A DNA stretch of 8,592 nucleotides from Clostridia bacterium (lineage in GTDB: Bacteria; Bacillota_E; SLMV01; PUMD01), in contig PWUC01000061.1 in NCBI GenBank assembly GCA_003562655.1, forward strand, positions 1 through 8,592, in the 5' to 3' direction. The notes beneath the pieces were generated by a model that was not told the DNA's origin, ran no database searches, and worked only from the letters and a program-made list of their open reading frames with translations. Numbering within the stretch: the first letter of the stretch is position 1; the number at the start of each line of letters is the position of its first letter. This document shows positions 1 through 6,217 of this stretch, piece after piece. The position numbers and the translations under genes were made by a program.

Positions 1-1
1 A

Positions 2-61
2 GGAATGCTCCTCCCGTCGCAGAAGAAGGCAGATACAAAATCGAATCGGCGGGAGGAATGA
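2..61 (+). CDS. Possible C-terminal tail of an upstream gene (partial)
   Basis: A frame open from the left edge ends in TGA at 59-61, two bases before the ATG at 64. It would encode a short, highly charged tail rich in Lys, Arg and Glu. Its third codon positions are GC-rich (about 13 of 19), better than the frame that continues into the next gene (about 8 of 19). If real, the upstream gene would be closely coupled to the hydrolase. With only 60 bases visible this is a guess, and the stretch may equally be untranslated leader. Confidence 0.25.
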   Translation, partial: GMLLPSQKKADTKSNRREE

Positions 62-63
62 AA

Positions 64-1059
64 ATGGATGACACACAGAGACAGATCGCCGAGCTCAAGG
101 AGCAGCAGGGCCGCCTGATGCACGTCTTTCACTCCCTGTTCAAGGCCGTTGATGACATCAGCTGGTATCACCGGGTCGGGGATGTGGCCCGGATAGACAA
201 GGTCATGTTCACCGGTCCCCCTCCGGCCAATCCCATGGCCCAGAATCCCCAGGACCGGGGCAACCCGGTCAAGGTCCCTGCCTACACCTTCATCCCAGAA
301 GATGCGGAGGCGGGGAGCCGATTCCCCCTCCTGGTGTTTCCTCACGGCGGGGTTCACGCCAACTTCTCCACCAGCAATGCCCGGGTGGTGCGGGAGCTCA
401 TTGCCCAGGGTTACGCGATCATCGCCCCGGAATACCGGGGGAGCACCGGCTACGGCGAAATGCACTACAACCTCATCGACTACGGTGGGCTCGAAGTGCA
501 GGACACCTTCGCGGCGAGAAACTGGATGCTTGAGGCCTACCCCGACCTGATCGATCCGGGCCGGGTGGGGATCATGGGTTGGAGTCACGGTGGACTGATA
601 ACCCTGATGAACATATTCGACCATCCCGAGGCCTACCAGGTCGCCTACGCCGGCGTTCCGGTCAGTGACCTGGTTGCACGCATGGGCTACAAGACGGAGG
701 AATACCGGAGGCTGTTCTCTGCGCCCTATCACATCGGCCAGTCGGCCTACGAGGCCGTCGACGAGTACCGGAGACGCTCTCCGGCCTGGCAGGCGGATAA
801 GCTGGAGACGCCTCTTCTGATCCAGGGCACGACCAATGACGAGGATGTGAATGTGCTGGAGGTGGAGCATCTGGTCAAGGCCCTCAAGGCTGCCGGGAAG
901 GACTTCGAATACGAGATCTACCAGGATGCACCCGGAGGACACGCCTTCAACCGGATCGATACGCCCCTGGCCCGGGAGGCCCGGGACAAGATCTACAGCT
1001 TCCTGGCCCGTCATCTGTCTCCCCCGAAGGGTACCAGAGATGGGGAGGGACCGACATGA
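64..1059 (+). CDS. Alpha/beta hydrolase, peptidase S9 (prolyl oligopeptidase) type
   Basis: This is a 331-residue serine hydrolase of the S9 catalytic-domain type, probably acting on short peptides or ester-like substrates; the substrate cannot be read from the sequence. The nucleophile elbow GWSHGG places the serine at residue 174. The acid is Asp259 in TNDEDVN and the base is His293 in PGGHAF. FPHGG and the YRGSTGYG segment fit the oxyanion and substrate loops of the family. The N-terminal 75 residues are polar, with a helical stretch, and there is no beta-propeller and no signal peptide. I chose ATG at 64 because GGGAGG at 51-56 then sits 7 bases upstream; the ATG at 58 is only one base from it. 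The frame is open to the window edge, so a longer protein starting outside cannot be excluded. The family call is confident and the function is broad. Confidence 0.9.
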   Translation: MDDTQRQIAELKEQQGRLMHVFHSLFKAVDDISWYHRVGDVARIDKVMFTGPPPANPMAQNPQDRGNPVKVPAYTFIPEDAEAGSRFPLLVFPHGGVHANFSTSNARVVRELIAQGYAIIAPEYRGSTGYGEMHYNLIDYGGLEVQDTFAARNWMLEAYPDLIDPGRVGIMGWSHGGLITLMNIFDHPEAYQVAYAGVPVSDLVARMGYKTEEYRRLFSAPYHIGQSAYEAVDEYRRRSPAWQADKLETPLLIQGTTNDEDVNVLEVEHLVKALKAAGKDFEYEIYQDAPGGHAFNRIDTPLAREARDKIYSFLARHLSPPKGTRDGEGPT

Positions 1060-1077
1060 GGGCCCGGGGTTGATCCG

Positions 1078-1099
1078 GGTGCGGCTCAGCAGCCGCACC
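1078..1099 (+). terminator. Perfect 9-bp hairpin after the hydrolase gene
   Basis: GGTGCGGCT and AGCCGCACC form a perfect 9-bp stem around the loop CAGC, 18 bases after the hydrolase stop codon. The position suits a transcription terminator, but no T-run follows on either strand. It may instead be a 3'-end stabilising structure. Confidence 0.5.
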
Positions 1100-1102
1100 A
1101 GA

Positions 1103-1130
1103 CACACTGCGGTCTCGTCCCACATATGAT
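1103..1130 (+). promoter_or_regulatory. Weak candidate mother-cell sporulation promoter (sigma-K or sigma-E like)
   Basis: CATATGAT at 1123-1130 matches the CATANNNT core of sigma-K and sigma-E -10 elements. A CAC at 1103-1105 lies 17 bases upstream, as in the short sigma-K -35 element. The predicted start near 1137 would leave a short leader before the purine-rich ribosome binding site at 1141-1150 and the GTG at 1160. The match is short and could be chance; the sporulation genes nearby are the only other support. Confidence 0.25.
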
Positions 1131-1159
1131 GGACCGATGGAGAAGGGGGAGTCTCGGCT

Positions 1160-1780
1160 GTGGCACCCAGTGTCATCATCAATGGCAGAGAGATTGAAGA
1201 ACTGAACCCCTATCTCAGCCGCGATGGGGTGGCCCTGTTGTGGCTGGTTTCGCAGCATCTCGGCGCCCAGGTGAGCTGGCGTGAAAGGGATGATTCGATG
1301 GTGATCTCTGGACCGGGATCCCTGAACCGGATCTGCTCCTGGGTGAAGGGGCAGCTGGGGATGCGGTCATCTGCGGATGTCCCGTCCAGGGGCCCTGTGC
1401 CCCCGCCGGTCCGCCTCCTGGCATCGGTGTCCTCCACTGCTGGGGGCGGGGATCCGCGCCGCCTGCCGAGAGTCGATGGAGGATCCGGACCCTTTGAGAA
1501 GGAGGTGGGTGATGTGCAGGCCGAAGAGAAGCGCGAATGTGACGGGGAAGGGCAGAAGAACTGCGGATGTGACCCGGGTGACGATCAGTCCGCCGATGAG
1601 CCGGACCGCAGGGGGAAGAAACACTACCGGTCCAGGACGGACAGTGTTGTCCATCACCGATCCTCCTTTCAGAATGAGAGGGGTTCCGGCGAGAAGAGGC
1701 CGGGTGTCACCGAGAGTCGTTCCTCGGGGGTCAGGTTGCGTGAGAAGCTGGACCTGCTGGCCCGCTACCGTCCCGGCTGA
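1160..1780 (+). CDS. Hypothetical protein with a copper-amine-oxidase-like N-terminal (stalk) domain; C-terminal half doubtful
   Basis: I do not recognise the whole protein. Residues 5-50 follow the pattern of the copper amine oxidase N-terminal-like domain seen in many cell-surface proteins of Bacillota: INGREIE, then PYLSRDG, then a hydrophobic segment leading to LGAQVSW and a closing MVIS strand. There is no signal peptide, which is odd for a domain normally found outside the cell. From about residue 75 the translation becomes Pro- and Arg-rich, then extremely hydrophilic with scattered Cys, unlike a normal domain. GTG at 1160 is the only good start, with purine-rich AGAAGGGGGA 9 bases upstream. 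The real gene may be shorter after a frameshift, or decayed. A small minus-strand frame (1367-1654) competes for the same DNA. Confidence 0.45.
   Translation: MAPSVIINGREIEELNPYLSRDGVALLWLVSQHLGAQVSWRERDDSMVISGPGSLNRICSWVKGQLGMRSSADVPSRGPVPPPVRLLASVSSTAGGGDPRRLPRVDGGSGPFEKEVGDVQAEEKRECDGEGQKNCGCDPGDDQSADEPDRRGKKHYRSRTDSVVHHRSSFQNERGSGEKRPGVTESRSSGVRLREKLDLLARYRPG
1367..1654 (-). CDS. Possible small membrane protein, antisense to the 1160-1780 frame
   Basis: This is a 95-residue frame with no family I recognise. It begins with ATG at 1654-1652, preceded by AAAGGAGGA (plus-strand 1661-1669) and a 6-base spacer, among the best ribosome binding sites in the window. Residues 17-53 are strongly hydrophobic and could form one long or two short membrane segments, broken near LPFP. 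The last 35 residues are Arg-rich and look random. Its codons are in exact register with the opposing plus-strand frame, so its hydrophobic stretch is the mirror of that frame's Asp/Glu/Lys/Arg-rich stretch. Only one of the two is likely to be real, and the ribosome binding site is the only independent support for this one. No clear promoter is visible upstream of it. Confidence 0.35.
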   Translation of the reverse strand: MDNTVRPGPVVFLPPAVRLIGGLIVTRVTSAVLLPFPVTFALLFGLHITHLLLKGSGSSIDSRQAARIPAPSSGGHRCQEADRRGHRAPGRDIRR

Positions 1781-2031
1781 GGCAGCTGCTGAGGAGGGCC
1801 GGGGGCCGTCCCTAAGAAATCGGATCATCCAGTGAAGGCGTTCACCTCCATGGGGGTGGGCGCCTTTGCCTGTGGTTCGGGGGCAGTCCCGCGCACGTGA
1901 AGATGAGGCGGGTCGGGGGCCGCGGGGGGCTGGTTCTCCCGGTCGGCAGCCCTCTGGTGGCCTCCCCCGGTGTGTCAGGGTTGTTCTGACCCGGATTCGC
2001 CGGGTTCACTGGTGTCGACCGCGTCCCGGAA
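1781..2031. other. Intergenic region without a convincing gene
   Basis: Between the stop codon at 1780 and the sleB promoter I see no frame with a start, a ribosome binding site and natural composition. The sleB frame is open back to about 1866, but the translation upstream of 2082 is low-complexity and Arg/Gly/Pro-rich. The region holds a long hairpin (1835-1866) and a small one at 1989-2005 (ACCCGG, loop ATTCG, CCGGGT). Confidence 0.6.
1835..1866. terminator. 14-bp hairpin, probable terminator or structured RNA element
   Basis: AAGGCGTTCACCTC pairs along its whole length with the segment ending in GGGCGCCTT, leaving a 4-base CATG loop. The stem has 14 pairs, 3 of them G-U wobbles when read as plus-strand RNA. 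It is followed only by a TTTGCC stretch, so a weak T-tract. Because G-U pairs become A-C mismatches on the other strand, it is more stable as plus-strand RNA and most likely ends transcription coming from the left. Confidence 0.45.
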
Positions 2032-2060
2032 GCATAAATGGGCGACACTGCAGCAGAATA
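2032..2060 (+). promoter_or_regulatory. Candidate forespore sigma-G promoter of sleB-ypeB
   Basis: GCATA at 2032-2036 fits the -35 consensus GHATR completely. After 17 bases, CAGAATA at 2054-2060 matches the -10 consensus CATWHTA in 6 of 7 positions. The predicted start, about 2067, gives a very short leader that begins at the sleB ribosome binding site. In Bacillus, sleB is known to be expressed in the forespore under sigma-G, which is what this site would provide. Confidence 0.6.
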
Positions 2061-2065
2061 TTGCT

Positions 2066-2074
2066 GGGGGGTGA
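2066..2074 (+). promoter_or_regulatory. Ribosome binding site that fixes the sleB start
   Basis: GGGGGTGAT is complementary to the 3' end of 16S rRNA and lies 7 bases before the ATG at 2082. It rejects the longer reading of this open frame that begins near 1866. Confidence 0.7.
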
Positions 2075-2081
2075 TTCACCA

Positions 2082-2798
2082 ATGCTTCGTGTTGTCGAGT
2101 CGAGACAGCTGAAACGATTGATCATCGCTGCGGTCGCAGTGGGCCTCTTGCTGTGGATGTGGATGCCCGGGGGAGTCGCACCCCCGGCTCGGGCGCAGCA
2201 GAGACCGACTCTCTACTGGGGATCAAGGGGGCCAGCGGTGAGGGAGGTCCAGAGCCGCCTGGCGCAGTGGGGATACTACGACGGGGCCGTCGACGGGATC
2301 TTTGGCCCGCAGACCGCCGGGGCGGTGCGGCTGTTTCAGAGACGAAACGGCCTGGCCGTGGACGGGGTTGTCGGCCCCCAGACCTATGCGGCCCTGGGAT
2401 TGGGGCCGGGGCCGGTGGCCGCGCCCGCGAGTACCGGGGTGGCCCGCAGTGACGAAATGGACCTGCTGACGCGGGTGGTGTCGGCGGAAGCCCGGGGTGA
2501 ACCCTATGTGGGGCAGGTGGCGGTGGCCGCTGTCATCATGAACCGGGTGCAGAATCCCGCCTTTCCCAACACCATCAGTGGGGTGATCTACCAGCCCCTG
2601 GCCTTCGAGTCGGTGGCGGATGGACAGATCTGGATGACGCCGGCGGCCCATGCGGGCCGCGCCGCTCGCGATGCGCTCAACGGCTGGGATCCCAGCTACG
2701 GCAGTGTGTATTTCTGGAACCCTTACAAGCCGGTCAACCCGTGGGTGTGGTCGAGAAGCATCGTGACCCAGATTGGACGCCATGTATTTGCGCGATGA
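2082..2798 (+). CDS. sleB: Spore cortex-lytic enzyme SleB
   Basis: This 238-residue germination enzyme cuts the muramic-delta-lactam-containing cortex peptidoglycan; family members act as lytic transglycosylases. Residues 11-38 form a signal peptide with a hydrophobic core, likely cut after PARA. Residues 48-105 are a peptidoglycan-binding domain with the signature DGIFGPQT, AVRLFQRRNGLAVDG and VVGPQTYAAL. Residues 125-238 are the catalytic hydrolase domain, with AEARGEPYVGQVAVAAVIMN (Glu136 is the likely catalytic acid), VIYQPLAFESVADGQ, NGWDPSYG and the closing IGRHVFAR. The linker between domains is short and rich in Pro and Ala. It is shorter than the roughly 300-residue Bacillus enzyme, mainly through that linker. 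It is the first gene of an operon with ypeB, 13 bases apart, behind a candidate sigma-G promoter. Confidence 0.95.
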   Translation: MLRVVESRQLKRLIIAAVAVGLLLWMWMPGGVAPPARAQQRPTLYWGSRGPAVREVQSRLAQWGYYDGAVDGIFGPQTAGAVRLFQRRNGLAVDGVVGPQTYAALGLGPGPVAAPASTGVARSDEMDLLTRVVSAEARGEPYVGQVAVAAVIMNRVQNPAFPNTISGVIYQPLAFESVADGQIWMTPAAHAGRAARDALNGWDPSYGSVYFWNPYKPVNPWVWSRSIVTQIGRHVFAR

Positions 2799-2811
2799 GG
2801 AGGAGAGTCAG

Positions 2812-4215
2812 GTGATAAAACGCCGCGGTGAGGATGAAAGGACGGCGAGGATCTGGCGGGTTGAGGACGACGTGCTCCTGCGCTGGTCAGTTGCGCTTCT
2901 GCTTCTGGCCCTGATCTTGACTGGAGCCTGGGGCTACGGACAGTTCCGGAGTCGACAGCTGGTGGTCAACTACCTGGAGGGTGAGCGCCAGCGAGCCTTC
3001 TACAACCTGCTGCACAATGTTGAGAACATGGAACTGAGTCTGGCCAAGTCCATGGTTTCCGGGTCGCCATCGCATATGCTGCTGCACCTGACCCAGGCGT
3101 GGAGGTATGCGGAGTCGGCGACGGCGGACCTGGGAGGCATCCCCATGGGGCACACAACGCTGCTGCGAACGGGCACCTTCCTCAACCAGACCGGCGACTA
3201 TGCCCTGTCGCTGGCGCGGACGGTGTCGGGGGGCAAGACCATGACCTCCGATGAACGGGAGGAGCTGGGCGGACTGCACCAGCAGGCGGCGGAACTGGGG
3301 CTGGCCCTGCACGAGCTGCGGGACCGCCTGCAGGAGGTGGGGCACCGATGGAGCACCCTGCAGGTCCTCGGCGAACACTCCTACGACGCCATCGAGGACG
3401 ACGACGGCATGTCCGGCCTCTCGGGCATTGAGAAGCACCTGACCCAGTATCCGACCCTGATCTACGACGGACCCTTCTCCGACCACGTCTTCGATTTTCA
3501 GCCCCGGGGACTGACCGGAGCCCACGTCAGCGAGGAGAGGGCCCTCAACCGGGTCAGGGAGATCCTGTCCGGGATGGATGAGGGGGATATGACGGTGGAG
3601 AAGGTATCGGAGGTCCGGGGCACCATCCCCGCCTACACCTTCACGGCCGTGGCCGGAGGGAAACAGTACTGGCTGGACATATCGAAACGGGGAGGCCACC
3701 TGGTGTGGATGAACACCGGGGTCGAACCCGCGGAGGCAGCCATCAGCCTGGAAGAGGCCAGGGAGACGGCCATCGCCTTTGCGGAGGCGGTGGGGTATTC
3801 GCGGCTGCATCCCCTGTTCACCCATCGAGAGGAGAACAGGGCAGTCACCAACCTGGTGGTCGAACAGGACGGCGTGCTTCTGTATCCCGACCAGGTCAAG
3901 GTGCTGGTCTCCCTGGAGGACGGCAGCGTCCTGGGTCTGGACGGGTCTTCCTACCTCATGGCTCACACCGAGCGGAACATCGGGCCGCCCGAGATTGATG
4001 AGGAGGATGCCCTGAGCCGGGTCAACCCGTCGCTGACGCCGCAGGATACGACCCTGGCCCTCATACCCCGGGACTGCCTGGAGGAGGTGCTGTGCTGGGA
4101 GATACGGGGCACCATGGGCGACAATGAGTTCATCGTATACATAAACGCCCATACGGGCGAGGAGGAGCGAATATTCCAGTTGATTCCCGTGGAGGGAGGC
4201 TACCTGACCCAGTAG
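2812..4215 (+). CDS. ypeB: Germination protein YpeB, partner of SleB
   Basis: YpeB (467 residues here; about 450 in Bacillus) is needed for SleB to accumulate stably in the dormant spore, and it is degraded at germination. Residues 22-42 form a single membrane anchor after a charged cytoplasmic tail. The next stretch, starting near GERQRAFYNLLHNVENMELS, is the typical helical N-terminal region. The C-terminal half has three PepSY-like units, beginning near residues 239 (SEERALNRVREIL), 311 (SLEEARETAIAFAEAVG) and 398 (EEDALSRVNPSL). I chose GTG at 2812 because AGGAGGAG lies just upstream, at 2798-2805, overlapping the sleB stop codon; this suggests translational coupling. An in-frame TTG at 2773 would force a 26-base overlap and has no ribosome binding site. 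Its stop is one base from that of the convergent deacetylase gene. Confidence 0.95.
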   Translation: MIKRRGEDERTARIWRVEDDVLLRWSVALLLLALILTGAWGYGQFRSRQLVVNYLEGERQRAFYNLLHNVENMELSLAKSMVSGSPSHMLLHLTQAWRYAESATADLGGIPMGHTTLLRTGTFLNQTGDYALSLARTVSGGKTMTSDEREELGGLHQQAAELGLALHELRDRLQEVGHRWSTLQVLGEHSYDAIEDDDGMSGLSGIEKHLTQYPTLIYDGPFSDHVFDFQPRGLTGAHVSEERALNRVREILSGMDEGDMTVEKVSEVRGTIPAYTFTAVAGGKQYWLDISKRGGHLVWMNTGVEPAEAAISLEEARETAIAFAEAVGYSRLHPLFTHREENRAVTNLVVEQDGVLLYPDQVKVLVSLEDGSVLGLDGSSYLMAHTERNIGPPEIDEEDALSRVNPSLTPQDTTLALIPRDCLEEVLCWEIRGTMGDNEFIVYINAHTGEEERIFQLIPVEGGYLTQ

Positions 4216-4216
4216 C

Positions 4217-4999
4217 CTAGTGGCCCGGGATCTGCTGGCCCCGGTGATCCACCCGGTAGGGTGGGGGGTGAAGGAGCTCGGAGACGGTCACCGTTCGGTA
4301 CCCGTCGGCGTGCAGCTGCTCAATGATGTCGGCCAGGGCCTCGGCCGTGGGCTGGGCGTTGTTGTGAAAGAGGATGATCGCCCCCGGATGGGCCAGGGTC
4401 GTGACCCGGTTGAGAACGTATTCCGGGGTGACCTCCTTCCAGTCGAGGCTGTCGACGCTCCACTGGATGGTGATCAGTCCCATTTCGTCCTCGGCCACCT
4501 CCATGAGAAGGTTGTTGTAGGAGCCGAAGGGAGGACGGAACAACCCCGGGGAGACCTCGGGACACAGTGAGGTCATCAGTTCGATGTTGTCTGTGAGTTC
4601 GGACCGGATTCCGTCCTCATCCAGGGTGGCCATGTCGGGATGGCCGGCGGAGTGCAGCCCCAGTTCGTGTCCGGCGGCGTGGATGGCCCGGGTCTCTTTG
4701 GGGTAGTCCTCCATCCAGATGTTGGTGAGAAAGAACGTCGCCCTGACGTCGCTGTCTTGCAGCGCAGAGAGCAGCTGGTGCGTATATTCTGCTCCCCATG
4801 TGGCGTCGAAGGTCAGGGCGACGCGCCTGTTCTCGGTCTCGACGGAATAGATGGGGACCCTGCGCTCTGCAGGGGCCGTAACCTGCAGCACCCGGAGCGA
4901 CTCCGTTGACAGTATCAGGTACACCACCCCGGCCAGCAGCACGAGGACGAGGAGGGCGGTCAGTATCAGCGTTCGGCGCGGAATTATCAGCAGACGCAC
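4217..4999 (-). CDS. Membrane-anchored polysaccharide deacetylase, PdaB-like (NodB homology domain)
   Basis: This 260-residue protein of carbohydrate esterase family 4 probably removes acetyl groups from peptidoglycan sugars during spore formation. Residues 10-30 are an N-terminal signal anchor. The NodB motifs run in order: TFDATWG at 63-69 (catalytic-base Asp65), HSAGH at 116-120 (both metal-binding His present), RPPFGSYN at 155-162, SVDSLDW at 181-187 and ILFH at 209-212. In classical enzymes motif 1 is TFDDG; here Ala66 replaces the second Asp, a metal ligand. PdaB-type sporulation proteins carry a similar TFDxxWG form. Unlike Bacillus PdaB, as I recall it, this protein keeps the His pair of motif 2, so it may be catalytically active. 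The GTG start has GGGGGTGA (5007-5014) 7 bases upstream. A near-consensus sigma-E promoter lies further up. The open frame runs on to 6064 upstream, but only as an antisense shadow. Confidence 0.9.
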   Translation of the reverse strand: MRLLIIPRRTLILTALLVLVLLAGVVYLILSTESLRVLQVTAPAERRVPIYSVETENRRVALTFDATWGAEYTHQLLSALQDSDVRATFFLTNIWMEDYPKETRAIHAAGHELGLHSAGHPDMATLDEDGIRSELTDNIELMTSLCPEVSPGLFRPPFGSYNNLLMEVAEDEMGLITIQWSVDSLDWKEVTPEYVLNRVTTLAHPGAIILFHNNAQPTAEALADIIEQLHADGYRTVTVSELLHPPPYRVDHRGQQIPGH

Positions 5000-5033
5000 G
5001 TCACTGTCACCCCCGTAATAAGGGTCTCCGTAG

Positions 5034-5063
5034 AATGTATGCCGGAGCCGGCTGCAACATTCC
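5034..5063 (-). promoter_or_regulatory. Candidate sigma-E (mother-cell) promoter of the deacetylase gene
   Basis: Read on the minus strand, GGAATGTT (5063-5056) matches the -35 consensus GKMATATT at 7 of 8 positions. After exactly 14 bases, CATACATT (5041-5034) matches the -10 consensus CATACAHT at all 8. Transcription would start near 5027, leaving a leader of about 28 bases with the ribosome binding site at 5014-5007. In Bacillus subtilis, pdaB is sigma-E dependent, which agrees. Confidence 0.7.
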
Positions 5064-5221
5064 CCGGCCCGCCATTTTCGCCGTCTGGGAAGGAACGCAC
5101 CCCCCCGGAATTGAACTCCCTGTGTAGTGAGGTTGCGGGAGGCGATAGAGTTGGACTCTTTTCTTGAGCGGTGGAAGCGGGAGAGCGTGCGCTGGCAGCC
5201 GTACGGCGGCAGGGAGTCGGC

Positions 5222-6217
5222 ATGAGGCCGGGGGACGGGGTTGGACCCCGAGTCAGCGATCTGGAGCCGGGACAGACCATTTTGGGGGTATACGGTGTGG
5301 CCGGGAAGCGGTTGAGGTCCTTTCGGGATCCCTCCAAGGGGCAGTACCTGGAGGTGGACCTGAGGGACGTCACCGGGGTCATCCCCGGCAGGGTGTGGGA
5401 CAATGTCGACGAGATTGCGGCCTGTCTTGAGGTGGGTGAGGTGGTCCGGGTTCGGGCCGACGTCACCCAGTACCGCGGGCAGGACCAGCTGGTCATCACC
5501 GGGGCGGAGGCCCTGCCGATGGAGAACGTGCCGGCCGAACGGTTCATCCCCAGCTGTCCCAGACCCCTGGAGGCCATGGAGGAAGAGCTGTGGTGTCGGA
5601 TCGAGTCCGTGCGGGACCCTCACCTCTCCCGGCTGCTCCTGGATCTTTACGGCAGGTCGGACTTCTACCAGGGCTTCATCCAGGCTCCGGCGGCCAAGAG
5701 GATCCACCACAGCTACCTGAGCGGTCTGCTCGAGCATTCGCTGCAGGTGGTGTCCCTGCTGGAGACATCCATGGACGCCGGCGGCATGAACCGGGATCTG
5801 TTGATTGCTGGAGGACTCCTGCACGACGCGGGGAAGGTGGAGGAGCTGTACTGGCGAGGCGCCATAGACTACACGGACCGCGGCCGGCTGATCGGTCACG
5901 TGGTCATGGGCTTTTGCCGGGTCCGGGAGGCGATCGGGCGCATCGAGTCGTTCCCCCGGAATCTGGGCCTGCATCTTGAGCACCTGATCCTGAGCCACCA
6001 CGGAAGGCAGGAGTACGGGGCTCCCGTTCTTCCCCAGACCCGGGAGGCGGTGGCCCTTCACCACGCCGACCTCTACAGCGGTAAGGTGGCCCAGGTTCTG
6101 TCTGTCAGCGAGGACGTGGGAGGTTCGGGCGGGCGCTGGTCCGGGTATGACTCGCTGATGGGAAGGTACGTCTGGGTGCCGGATGACGATGCAGGACAGG
6201 CGGAGGAGACGTCATGA
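5222..6217 (+). CDS. YhaM-like OB-fold and HD-domain phosphohydrolase/3'-5' exoribonuclease
   Basis: This 331-residue cytoplasmic protein has the architecture of YhaM (about 314 residues), a metal-dependent 3'-5' exonuclease that trims RNA ends. Residues 11-97 resemble a nucleic-acid-binding OB fold (YLEVDLRDVTGVIPGRVWD, then VVRVRADVTQYRGQDQLVI). Residues 160-290 form the HD domain: IHHSYLSGLLEH with metal ligand His172, LLHDAGK with His201-Asp202, HLILSHHG with His259-His260, and ALHHAD ending in Asp283. All expected metal ligands appear present. The C-terminus is acidic and variable. I chose ATG at 5222, with AGGGAG at 5211-5216. A GTG at 5171 would add 17 Arg/Ala/Gly-rich residues and lacks a good ribosome binding site. 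The gene overlaps the next one by ATGA. No clear promoter is visible in the gap shared with the divergent deacetylase gene. Confidence 0.85.
   Translation: MRPGDGVGPRVSDLEPGQTILGVYGVAGKRLRSFRDPSKGQYLEVDLRDVTGVIPGRVWDNVDEIAACLEVGEVVRVRADVTQYRGQDQLVITGAEALPMENVPAERFIPSCPRPLEAMEEELWCRIESVRDPHLSRLLLDLYGRSDFYQGFIQAPAAKRIHHSYLSGLLEHSLQVVSLLETSMDAGGMNRDLLIAGGLLHDAGKVEELYWRGAIDYTDRGRLIGHVVMGFCRVREAIGRIESFPRNLGLHLEHLILSHHGRQEYGAPVLPQTREAVALHHADLYSGKVAQVLSVSEDVGGSGGRWSGYDSLMGRYVWVPDDDAGQAEETS

Noticed and set aside
1842..2048. Small minus-strand frame in the gap before sleB
   Set aside because: Pro/Arg/Thr-rich random composition, no ribosome binding site and no hydrophobic or domain pattern.
1866..2081. 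N-terminal extension of SleB by 72 residues
   Set aside because: The extension is Arg/Gly/Pro-rich. The ATG at 2082 has its own ribosome binding site and is followed at once by a proper signal peptide.
2887..4152. Long minus-strand frame of 421 residues opposite ypeB
   Set aside because: ypeB is a clear family match over its full length. The opposing frame is the usual GC-rich antisense shadow, with low-complexity His/Gln/Gly/Pro-rich composition and no domain.
5108..5126. Minus-strand segment resembling a tRNA T-arm (GGGAGTTCAATTCC)
   Set aside because: The stem does not pair, and no acceptor, D or anticodon arm can be found around it.
5000..6064. Continuation of the deacetylase open frame upstream on the minus strand, giving a protein of about 615 residues
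   Set aside because: It is antisense to the YhaM-like gene and has Pro/Gly/His/Arg-rich composition without domains. The membrane anchor and the ribosome binding site place the true start at 4999.
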